DNA from: Paracoccaceae bacterium
GTDB lineage: Bacteria; Pseudomonadota; Alphaproteobacteria; Rhodobacterales; Rhodobacteraceae
Length of the DNA: 5,289 bases
NCBI GenBank assembly: GCA_015485015.1
Contig: WFUK01000443.1
Location: 1 to 5,289, forward strand
Reading direction: 5' to 3'
How positions within the stretch are numbered: position 1 is the stretch's first letter; each line of letters begins with the position of its first letter. This document shows positions 1 through 5,225 of this stretch, in pieces. The position numbers and the translations under genes are program-made. The notes beneath the pieces are model-generated. The model saw only the letters and a list, made by a program, of their open reading frames with translations. It was not told the origin of the DNA and made no database searches.

Positions 1-994
1 CGGCTTTCCAGCCTTTATCCGCCAGCGCCAGCATGAAGGGCATGGTGGCATTGCCAAGCGCCAGCGTGGCGGTGCGGGCCACAGCCCCCGGCATATTGGC
101 AACGCAATAATGCATGATGCCGTCCACCTCGTAAATCGGGTCATCATGGGTGGTGGCGTGCGAGGTTTCAAAACAGCCGCCTTGGTCAATGGCCACATCC
201 ACCAGCGCCGCGCCGGGCTTCATGGTGCCGAGCATCTCGCGGCTCACCAGCTTGGGGGCCGCCGCGCCCGGGATCAGCACCGCGCCAATTACCATATCAG
301 CTTCCGCCACCAGTTCGGCCAAGTTCCCCTTGGAGGCATAGCGGGTTTTGAATACGCCGCCAAACACATCATCCAGATAGCGCATGCGGGGCAGTGACAT
401 ATCCAGCACCGTCACATCCGCCCCCATGCCCGCCGCGATTTTGGCCGCATGGGTGCCAACAACCCCGCCGCCAATTACCGCCACCTTGGCTGGCTCCACC
501 CCCGGCACGCCGCCCATCAGCACGCCGCGCCCGCCATTGGCTTTTTGCAGGGTCCACGCGCCCATTTGCGGCGCAAGGCGGCCCGCCACTTCGGACATCG
601 GGGCCAGCAAGGGCAGAGCGCCCATACGGTCGGTCACGGTTTCATAAGCAATCGCGGTCACGCCGCTTTTCAGCAGATCTTCGGTTTGGGCGCGATCGGC
701 GGCGAGGTGCAGATAGGTGAACAAAATCTGCCCTTCGCGCAGCTGCGCCCGCTCATTGGCTTGCGGTTCTTTGACCTTCACCACCATATCGGCGCTGGCA
801 AAAATCTCTTCGGCGGTATCAACGATGCGCGCCCCCGCTGCGATATAATCCGCATCGGTAAACCCCGCGCCGATGCCGCCGTTTTTCTCGATAATCACCG
901 AATGGCCATGATGCACAGCTTCCTGCGCGGCGGCGGGGGTGAGGCCGATGCGATATTCCTGGTTTTTAATCTCTTTTGGGCAGCCGATCAACAT
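1..994 (-). CDS. ald: Alanine dehydrogenase (EC 1.4.1.1), C-terminus cut by the window edge
   Basis: Catalyses the NAD+-dependent oxidative deamination of L-alanine to pyruvate and ammonia in the cytoplasm, and the reverse reaction. Translated from the minus strand, 331 codons are present. The start MLIGCPKEIKNQEYRIGLTP is the classic N-terminus of the family. Catalytic residues known from characterised alanine dehydrogenases fall at the expected positions: Arg15, Lys75 (in VVKVKEP), His96 (in YLHLA) and Asp270 (in AIDQGGC). The Rossmann nucleotide-binding loop GGGVVG is at residues 175-180. Family members are about 370 residues, so roughly 40 C-terminal residues lie beyond base 1. The ATG at 992-994 has a strong ribosome site (AAGGAG, 1003-1008, 8 nt away). 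It is divergent from an Lrp/AsnC regulator, a common arrangement for ald, suggesting alanine-responsive control. No frameshift or lost key residue is seen. Confidence 0.97.
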   Translation of the reverse strand, partial: MLIGCPKEIKNQEYRIGLTPAAAQEAVHHGHSVIIEKNGGIGAGFTDADYIAAGARIVDTAEEIFASADMVVKVKEPQANERAQLREGQILFTYLHLAADRAQTEDLLKSGVTAIAYETVTDRMGALPLLAPMSEVAGRLAPQMGAWTLQKANGGRGVLMGGVPGVEPAKVAVIGGGVVGTHAAKIAAGMGADVTVLDMSLPRMRYLDDVFGGVFKTRYASKGNLAELVAEADMVIGAVLIPGAAAPKLVSREMLGTMKPGAALVDVAIDQGGCFETSHATTHDDPIYEVDGIMHYCVANMPGAVARTATLALGNATMPFMLALADKGWKA

Positions 995-1138
995 CTGGGA
1001 ATCTCCTTTAAGGGCGTTGCAATGCTAAGCCCCTTTTGCGCGCCTTAATTCCGAATTGCTTTGCAAATATCTATTGTGCAGTGCCGTAATATCGGGATAC
1101 CCTGCGACAAAATGGCCGATAATTAGAGGATTATTGCA
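995..1138. promoter_or_regulatory. Divergent control region between ald and its Lrp/AsnC regulator
   Basis: This 144-bp gap must hold the promoters of both divergent genes and, by analogy with other ald/AldR pairs, the regulator's binding sites. Its middle (about 1045-1095) is clearly AT-rich against its surroundings. It contains the 8-bp palindrome TTTGCAAA (1060-1067) and an imperfect dyad GCA-N11-TGC (1063-1079), whose size and AT-rich centre would suit an Lrp-family site. Neither is a proven operator. Ribosome sites are clear on both sides: AAGGAG (minus strand, 1003-1008) for ald and AGAGGA (1125-1130) for the regulator. I could not find a convincing -35/-10 pair with normal spacing for either gene. 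Confidence 0.5.
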
Positions 1139-1600
1139 ATGTCGAGAATGGATGCGCTGGATATCAAGCTTTTGAAGGCGTTGCAAAAGGACGGGCGGAT
1201 GTCGAATGCCGATCTGGCGGAAAGCGTGGCGCTATCGCCTTCGGCCTGCCATCGCCGTGTGCAGCGGCTGGAGCGCGAGGGGGTGATCCGCAATTATGTG
1301 GCGCTGCTCAATCCGCGCGCGGTGGATCGCCGCGCCACGGTTTTTGTCGAGATCACGCTCACGGGGCAGGCGGATGAAATACTGGAGGCGTTCGAGCGGC
1401 AAGTGGCGCTGATCCCCGATGTGCTGGAATGCCATTTGATGGCGGGGGCGGCGGATTATCTGCTAAAGGTGGTGGCGCAGGATACCGATGATTTTGCCCG
1501 TATTCACAAGCAATATCCGGCGCGGCTGCCGGGGGTGGCGCAAATGCAAAGCAGCTTTGCCCTGCGCACGGTGTTCAAAACAACGGCGCTGCCCCTATAG
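1139..1600 (+). CDS. Lrp/AsnC-family transcriptional regulator, probable regulator of ald (AldR-like)
   Basis: A 153-residue DNA-binding protein of the usual Lrp/AsnC size. The N-terminal part begins MDALDIKLLKALQKDGR, with the helix-turn-helix at about residues 22-45 (NADLAESVALSPSACHRR) followed by REGVIRNY. The C-terminal RAM/ligand-binding domain (about 66-142) contains AGAADYLLKV (102-111), the family's G-x-x-DYLL turn that lines the effector pocket and the oligomer interface. Proteins of this type form dimers to octamers and respond to amino acids. The ATG at 1139 is favoured because AGAGGA lies 8 nt upstream; the Met at residue 4 would give the same domains. It is divergent from ald, so local control of ald by alanine is the natural inference, though it may also act elsewhere. 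It ends 29 bp from the convergent sodB, and its stop codon lies in the terminator hairpin. Confidence 0.93.
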   Translation: MSRMDALDIKLLKALQKDGRMSNADLAESVALSPSACHRRVQRLEREGVIRNYVALLNPRAVDRRATVFVEITLTGQADEILEAFERQVALIPDVLECHLMAGAADYLLKVVAQDTDDFARIHKQYPARLPGVAQMQSSFALRTVFKTTALPL

Positions 1601-1610
1601 GGCCGCGCCG
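1584..1610. terminator. Probable bidirectional rho-independent terminator between the regulator and sodB
   Basis: An 11-bp GC-rich stem (1584-1594 with 1600-1610, one T/C mismatch at 1590/1604) closes a 5-nt loop CTATA. Read on the minus strand, downstream of sodB, it is followed at once by TTGTTTTG, a fair T-tract, and it starts 20 nt after the sodB stop. On the plus strand the following sequence is only CGTTTATGG, so termination there should be weaker. The regulator's TAG (1598-1600) sits at the loop and inner stem, so the hairpin also uses the end of that coding sequence. Confidence 0.6.
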
Positions 1611-1629
1611 CGTTTATGGTCTTATAAAA

Positions 1630-2238
1630 TCAAGCGTTGGAAAGGCGCTCGGCCACGTTTTCCCAGTTCACCAGATTATCAAGGAAATTGGTGAGGTATT
1701 TCGGGCGGGCATTGCGGAAATCGATGTAATAGGAATGCTCCCACACATCGCAGCCCAAAAGCGCGGTTTGATTAAAGCAGAGCGGGTTCACACCGTTTTC
1801 GGTTTTGGTTACCTTTAGCGTGCCGTCGGCTTCTGCCACCAGCCATGCCCAGCCCGAGCCAAACTGGCCAGCCCCAGCCGCACAAAACTGCGATTTGAAT
1901 TCGTCAACCGAGCCAAAGGCATCCACAATCCGGCTTTCCAGCTCGGAAGGCATGGCGCGGCCATTTGGTCCCATCATTTCCCAGAATTGCGCGTGGTTCC
2001 AATGCTGCGACGCATTGTTAAAGATGCCGTTTTGCGCCACAGAGCCGGCAGCATAGGTGCCTTTTACGATCTCTTCCAGCGATTTGCCTTCCCACTCGGT
2101 GCCGGCAATCAGGTTGTTGCCATTGGTCACATAAGCATTGTGGTGCAGATCATGGTGGTATTCCATGGTCTCTTTAGACATGCCGCCCGCAGCCAGCGCA
2201 TCATGGGCATAAGGAAGATCAGGTAGTGTAAAAGCCAT
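1630..2238 (-). CDS. sodB: Superoxide dismutase [Fe]
   Basis: A cytoplasmic enzyme that converts superoxide to oxygen and hydrogen peroxide. The 202-residue protein starts MAFTLPDLPYAHDAL and has no signal peptide. The four metal ligands by alignment to E. coli SodB are His28 (EYHHD), His82 (HWNHAQFW), Asp164 and His168 (DVWEHSYYID). The second-shell Gln78 four residues before His82 (ASQHWNH) is the iron-type arrangement, and the manganese-type Gln near residue 150 is absent. The gateway residues His32 and Tyr36 are present. The same frame stays open upstream to an ATG at 2334, but those 32 extra residues look like untranslated leader. The ATG at 2236-2238 matches the family start and has a GAGGGG ribosome site 6 nt upstream. 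It is probably monocistronic. Iron versus cambialistic metal use cannot be settled from sequence alone. Confidence 0.96.
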   Translation of the reverse strand: MAFTLPDLPYAHDALAAGGMSKETMEYHHDLHHNAYVTNGNNLIAGTEWEGKSLEEIVKGTYAAGSVAQNGIFNNASQHWNHAQFWEMMGPNGRAMPSELESRIVDAFGSVDEFKSQFCAAGAGQFGSGWAWLVAEADGTLKVTKTENGVNPLCFNQTALLGCDVWEHSYYIDFRNARPKYLTNFLDNLVNWENVAERLSNA

Positions 2239-2401
2239 GTTGGCCCCCTCTTTATTGATTATTTCGGTTTTCGCGCGGGGTGGCCGCGCTCCCGCTCCGA
2301 ATACACGACTTTTTCCCTTGGGTAAATGCGGCAAAGAAAAGTTTTTGTGACGAGGTGGGAAATTGGTGTTAGCGATGGGGGAATAATTTCAGGAATCATC
2401 G
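2239..2401. promoter_or_regulatory. Divergent control region between sodB and the EamA-family permease
   Basis: This 163-bp gap is the longest stretch without a gene in the window. It holds the ribosome sites of both neighbours: GAGGGG on the minus strand (about 2245-2250) for sodB and AGGA (2391-2394) for the permease. A weak sodB promoter candidate on the minus strand is TTTACC, a 17-nt spacer, then TATTCG, matching the consensus poorly. I found no clear iron-responsive (Fur, Irr or RirA/iron-control) box and no clear promoter for the permease. Confidence 0.4.
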
Positions 2402-3274
2402 ATGAATAATGCAAGCGACAACCTTCGGGGGGCGGTCTTTATGATGCTCTCTATGGCGGGATATGTGATCAATGACACGCTGATGAAGCTGGTCTCCAGC
2501 GACATCGCGCTGGCGCAGGGGGTGTTTGTGCGCGGGCTGGTGGCCAGCGCGCTTTTGGGGGCTTTTGCGGCCTATAAAGGCCAGCTTTTGCATCGCGCCA
2601 GCGGGCCGGAGATGAAGATCATCCTGTGGCGCGCCTTTGCCGAAATCGCTGCCACCTATTGCTATTTGACCGCGCTATTTAACATGCCGCTGGCCAGCAT
2701 TACCGCGATCATGCAATCCCTGCCGCTGGCGGTCACGCTCGCGGGCTCGCTCTTTTTGCGCCATAAGGTGGGCTGGCGGCGCTATCTGGCGATTATGGTC
2801 GGTTTTTCGGGTGTTTTGATTATCATCCGCCCCGGCGGGGAGGGCTTTAATGCTTTTGCGCTCTGGGGTTTGGCGGCTGTGGGGTTTGTCACCTTGCGGG
2901 ATATTATGGCCGCGAAGCTGCACGCTCGCACCCCGTCGATATTTGCGGCGCTTTTCACCGCGGTGGGGGTGACGCTGGTGGCAGGTGTGGCCACGATATT
3001 TGAGCCTTGGCAGCCGGTATCCAGTGCCAGCTTTGCTCTGCTGGCTTCGGCGGCAGGGTTTATTTTAGTGGGTTATGTCACCTCGATCACCGCCATGCGC
3101 TATGGGGAAATCGCCTTTGTTTCGCCGTTTCGCTACACGGTGATGATCTGGGCTTTGCTTATCGGGATATTCATATTCGGCGATTATCCCGACGGGTGGA
3201 CCATGATCGGCATGACCATTGTGATCGGGACCGGCATTTTCACCTTTTATCGGGAGCAGCGATTAAGGCGTTAA
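2402..3274 (+). CDS. EamA/DMT-superfamily inner-membrane transporter
   Basis: A 290-residue membrane protein with about ten predicted helices, at roughly residues 9-30, 36-58, 72-93, 98-119, 127-143, 150-167, 178-200, 209-231, 238-259 and 265-283. This fits two tandem five-helix EamA domains (about 9-143 and 150-283), the normal drug/metabolite transporter layout and length. The motif SPFRYT (241-246) in helix nine and the charged Arg77/Glu81 in helix three are features I associate with the group annotated as S-adenosylmethionine-uptake-like or general DMT permeases. The C-terminus YREQRLRR is basic, consistent with a cytoplasmic end. The ATG at 2402 has AGGA 7 nt upstream. Substrate and direction cannot be read from sequence: amino acids, SAM and other small metabolites are all possible. 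It ends 7 bp from the convergent second Lrp gene. Confidence 0.9.
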   Translation: MNNASDNLRGAVFMMLSMAGYVINDTLMKLVSSDIALAQGVFVRGLVASALLGAFAAYKGQLLHRASGPEMKIILWRAFAEIAATYCYLTALFNMPLASITAIMQSLPLAVTLAGSLFLRHKVGWRRYLAIMVGFSGVLIIIRPGGEGFNAFALWGLAAVGFVTLRDIMAAKLHARTPSIFAALFTAVGVTLVAGVATIFEPWQPVSSASFALLASAAGFILVGYVTSITAMRYGEIAFVSPFRYTVMIWALLIGIFIFGDYPDGWTMIGMTIVIGTGIFTFYREQRLRR

Positions 3275-3285
3275 GGCCTCCTTAA
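3271..3285. repeat. Perfect inverted repeat spanning both convergent stop codons
   Basis: TTAAGG, a 3-nt CCT loop, then CCTTAA forms a perfect 6-bp dyad. It contains the permease stop TAA (3272-3274) on the plus strand and the second regulator's stop TAA (read from 3284-3282) on the minus strand at mirror positions. A direct copy of TTAAGGC also lies just before it (3263-3269). The stem is short and half A/T, and no T-tract follows on either strand, so any terminator role is doubtful. Confidence 0.45.
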
Positions 3286-3743
3286 AGCGGAATCGGGCGC
3301 TGCTCCTCGATCGCCTCCATGGCAAAATACGAGGTCACCGAATCCAGCTCCACCTTTTCGATCAGCCGCTGATACACCGCGTCATAGCCCGCCATATCAT
3401 GGGCCACGACCTTCAGCATATAATCGTAATCCCCGCCAATGCGGAAAAAATCCACCACCTCGGGCAGGTTGGATACATGGCGGCGAAACAGCGTCAGCCA
3501 GTCTGCCGAGTGATGCCGCGTGCGGATCAGCACAAATACCACCAAGCCCAGCCCGAGCTTTTCGCGATCCAGCCGCACAGTGGTGCCGCTGATGATCCCG
3601 CGCTCGCGCAGCGCCTTTAGTCGCCGCCAGCAGGCATTTTGCGAAAGCCCGACCCGCTCGGCCAGATCGCGCTGGGAAAGCGAGGCATCTTTTTGCAGTG
3701 CGACAAGGATGAGTTTGTCAATTTGATCTGGCGAATGGCTCAT
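3282..3743 (-). CDS. Lrp/AsnC-family transcriptional regulator, DecR-like (possible cysteine sensor)
   Basis: A 153-residue regulator with an N-terminal helix-turn-helix (about residues 23-45, SQRDLAERVGLSQNACWRR) and a C-terminal RAM domain containing IGGDYDYMLKV (102-112), an intact family G-x-YDY turn. The stretch GLGLVVFVLIRTRHHSADW (64-82) and the ending SYFAMEAIEEQRPIPL closely match what I recall of E. coli DecR (YbaO), which senses cysteine and activates a cysteine desulfidase operon. This comes from memory, not an alignment. The frame is open upstream to 3896, but the family start is the ATG at 3741-3743 (MSHSPDQIDKLIL). No Shine-Dalgarno sequence precedes it, so it may be translated from a very short leader. 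It is divergent from a SufS-fold PLP enzyme 100 bp away, its likely target, and convergent with the permease (7-bp gap). Confidence 0.92.
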   Translation of the reverse strand: MSHSPDQIDKLILVALQKDASLSQRDLAERVGLSQNACWRRLKALRERGIISGTTVRLDREKLGLGLVVFVLIRTRHHSADWLTLFRRHVSNLPEVVDFFRIGGDYDYMLKVVAHDMAGYDAVYQRLIEKVELDSVTSYFAMEAIEEQRPIPL

Positions 3744-3754
3744 GGTGGGGTCAT

Positions 3755-3782
3755 TTGACACAAAATATACTGGAACTGCAAT
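3755..3782 (+). promoter_or_regulatory. Candidate sigma-70 promoter of the PLP enzyme gene
   Basis: A perfect -35 hexamer TTGACA (3755-3760) is followed after 16 nt by TGCAAT (3777-3782), which matches four of six -10 positions but lacks the important A at the second. Transcription would start near 3789, giving a leader of about 55 nt. The -35 overlaps both the GTCA-TT-TGAC dyad and the regulator's possible -10 on the other strand, so the two genes may compete for polymerase or share an operator. Confidence 0.4.
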
Positions 3783-3825
3783 GAAAAAGGGGAAGTTTTC
3801 TCCCTTTCTTTGGGTCATCATGTAA
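3781..3825 (+). CDS. Possible 14-codon upstream reading frame (leader peptide candidate)
   Basis: ATG at 3781 opens a frame encoding MKKGKFSPFLWVIM, ending in TAA at 3823-3825, 18 nt before the ATG of the PLP enzyme. A weak GGAA (3772-3775) lies 5 nt upstream. It overlaps the AAAGGG/CCCTTT hairpin, as attenuator leaders often do, yet it has no cysteine codon or run of one amino acid. It would not be translated if transcription starts near 3789, as the best promoter candidate predicts. It may well be chance. Confidence 0.15.
   Translation: MKKGKFSPFLWVIM
3786..3807. repeat. Inverted repeat AAAGGG/CCCTTT in the divergent control region
   Basis: AAAGGG (3786-3791) pairs with CCCTTT (3802-3807). 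Inside it, GAA (3792-3794) can pair with TTC (3798-3800) if T3801 bulges out, leaving a 3-nt loop. At 22 bp it is long enough to be a protein-binding dyad, and it lies between the two divergent genes. It could instead form an RNA hairpin in the enzyme's leader if transcription begins upstream of it. Confidence 0.4.
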
Positions 3826-3843
3826 AAAACACAGGAGATACCG

Positions 3844-5214
3844 ATGCTAAAAGCCTTTCGCGCCAGTCTGGAAAGCGCAGACCCGATTGCCACCATCCGC
3901 CAGGGCCTGATCGGCGAGGGGCTGCGATTCCCCGGCCGCTATGGCGATGTGCCGCTGGTTTATGCCGATTATGTCGCCTCGGGCCGCGCCCTGAAGCAGG
4001 TGGAGGCATTTATGCTGGAAAAGGTGCTGCCGTTTTACGCCAACCCCCATACCGAAGCCTCGTTTTGCGGTGCTTATGTTAATCGCTTGCGCGAGGAAGC
4101 GCGGCAGGAAATCGCCTCGTTGACCCATGCCGAGGATTGCTCGGTGATCTTTACCGGCGGCGGGGCCACGGCGGGGCTAAACCGGCTGGTCGGGCTGCTC
4201 GGGGTGGAAGAAGCGCAAAATCCGGTGGTGATCCTTGGTCCCTATGAGCATCATTCCAACCTGCTGCCATGGCGCGAAAGCAAGGCCAAGGTGATCGAAA
4301 TTCCCGAGGGCGAAGGCAGCGGGCCGGACCTTGCGATCCTTGAAACCACCCTGAAAGAACATCAGGATTCCGATCTGCTGATCTGTAGCTTTTCGGCGGC
4401 TTCGAATGTCACGGGTATCCTGACGGATGCCGAAGCGGTGTCGCGCGTGGTCAAGCGCTATGGCGGGGTTAGCGTGTGGGATTATGCTGGCGGCGCGCCC
4501 TATCTCTCGATTGATATGGCCACGGGCAGCGAAATGGAAAAAGACGTGGTGGTGGCTTCGACCCATAAATTTGTTGGCGGGCCGGGTGGCTCGGGGGTTT
4601 TGATCATCCGGGAATCTGTGGTGCGCCGCCAAACCCCGACCCAGCCCGGCGGTGGCACTGTGAGCTTTGTATCGCCTTGGGGCCATGATTATCGCAAGGA
4701 TGTAATCTCGCGGGAGGAGGCGGGCACGCCAAATCTGGTCGGGGATATCCGCGCCGCGCTGGCGTTTATTGTGAAAGACGTGATCGGCCAAGCGCGGATT
4801 GATGCGCGCGAGCAGGCGCTGAACGAATTGGCGATGGCGGAGCTGTCGGGGCTGGATAACCTGACCATTCTGGGGGCCGAGCATCCGCACCGCTTGCCGA
4901 TTTACTCGATGCTGATCCGCGATGGTGCGGGCAATATTAACAATAGCGAGCAGATCACCCGCGATTTAAGCGAGCTATATGGCATTCAGGCCCGTGGCGG
5001 CTGCGCCTGTGCGGGGCCATACGGGCATCGGCTGCTGGAGGTGGACGAGGAAAATTCGGCGGATCTGCGCTGTCAGATCCTGGCGGGGCATGACGAGGTG
5101 AAGCCCGGCTGGGTGCGGCTGAATTTCAGCTATCTGATGGATGACGAAACCGCGCGCTATATCCTGCTGAGCCTGCGCGAGCTGGTGCAGAAATACGCGC
5201 AAAAAGCGGCTTAA
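3844..5214 (+). CDS. Class V aminotransferase-fold PLP enzyme, cysteine desulfurase (SufS)-like, substrate unproven
   Basis: A 456-residue soluble fold-type I PLP enzyme of the SufS/NifS/class V group. In order: VYADYVASGR (39-48, replacing the YLDNAATT start of desulfurases), FANPHTE-like YANPHTE (65-71), GGGATAG for phosphate binding (105-111), EHHSN with the PLP-stacking His136, SNVTG (Asn188), WDYAGG with Asp213 for the pyridine nitrogen, THKFVGGPG with the Schiff-base Lys242, EAGTPN (292-297), and ARGGCACAGPYGH (383-395). Aligning this last loop with SufS RTGHHCA places Cys389 at the persulfide-forming cysteine; Cys387 is an extra neighbour. GWVRLNF supplies the likely substrate-carboxylate Arg425. 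It is about 50 residues longer than E. coli SufS, partly through an insert between the cysteine loop and Arg425. No suf or isc genes are nearby, so a catabolic role on cysteine or a relative is inferred. AGGAG 6 nt upstream supports the start. Confidence 0.9.
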   Translation: MLKAFRASLESADPIATIRQGLIGEGLRFPGRYGDVPLVYADYVASGRALKQVEAFMLEKVLPFYANPHTEASFCGAYVNRLREEARQEIASLTHAEDCSVIFTGGGATAGLNRLVGLLGVEEAQNPVVILGPYEHHSNLLPWRESKAKVIEIPEGEGSGPDLAILETTLKEHQDSDLLICSFSAASNVTGILTDAEAVSRVVKRYGGVSVWDYAGGAPYLSIDMATGSEMEKDVVVASTHKFVGGPGGSGVLIIRESVVRRQTPTQPGGGTVSFVSPWGHDYRKDVISREEAGTPNLVGDIRAALAFIVKDVIGQARIDAREQALNELAMAELSGLDNLTILGAEHPHRLPIYSMLIRDGAGNINNSEQITRDLSELYGIQARGGCACAGPYGHRLLEVDEENSADLRCQILAGHDEVKPGWVRLNFSYLMDDETARYILLSLRELVQKYAQKAA

Positions 5215-5225
5215 GCCAAGGCCGC
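5201..5225 (-). terminator. Weak terminator candidate for the right-edge minus-strand gene
   Basis: On the minus strand GCGGC (5225-5221), a 10-nt loop, and GCCGC (5210-5206) form a 5-bp GC stem followed immediately by TTTTT (5205-5201). The stop codon of the partial minus-strand gene lies in the loop. The stem is short, so this is tentative; the T-run also falls inside the PLP enzyme's lysine codon region. Confidence 0.3.

Larger units (their letters stand above)
3744..3843. promoter_or_regulatory. Divergent control region between the DecR-like regulator and the PLP enzyme
   Basis: This compact 100-bp gap contains GTCA-TT-TGAC (3750-3759), a short dyad; the hairpin-forming dyad AAAGGG/CCCTTT (3786-3807); and a direct repeat GGGTCAT (3748-3754 and 3812-3818). 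On the minus strand a -10-like TATATT (3764-3769) would start the regulator's transcript only about 13 nt before its ATG, but the matching -35 is poor. On the plus strand the enzyme's ribosome site AGGAG (3833-3837) is 6 nt from its ATG. The dyads are candidate operators for the adjacent Lrp-family protein, by position only. Confidence 0.5.

Noticed and set aside
449..1048. A 199-codon plus-strand frame across the ald region
   Set aside because: It lies opposite ald, whose minus-strand protein has all catalytic residues; the plus-strand product is low-complexity and matches no family I know.
2239..2334. Extended N-terminus for sodB from the ATG at 2334
   Set aside because: The 32 extra residues are not part of any superoxide dismutase and do not look like a signal peptide; the ATG at 2238 matches the family start and has a good ribosome site.
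3744..3896. Extended N-terminus for the second regulator from 3896
   Set aside because: The extension runs through the divergent control region and into the start of the PLP enzyme; Lrp/AsnC proteins begin just before the helix-turn-helix, as at 3743.
4177..4890. A 237-codon minus-strand frame inside the PLP enzyme
   Set aside because: It is antisense to a gene with clear motifs throughout and is rich in His, Arg and Gln as expected of a shadow frame in GC-rich coding DNA.
3844..5214. Calling the PLP enzyme sufS or iscS outright
   Set aside because: The active-site loop, start motif and length differ from SufS, and no suf or isc genes are adjacent, so only the fold and likely chemistry are supported.
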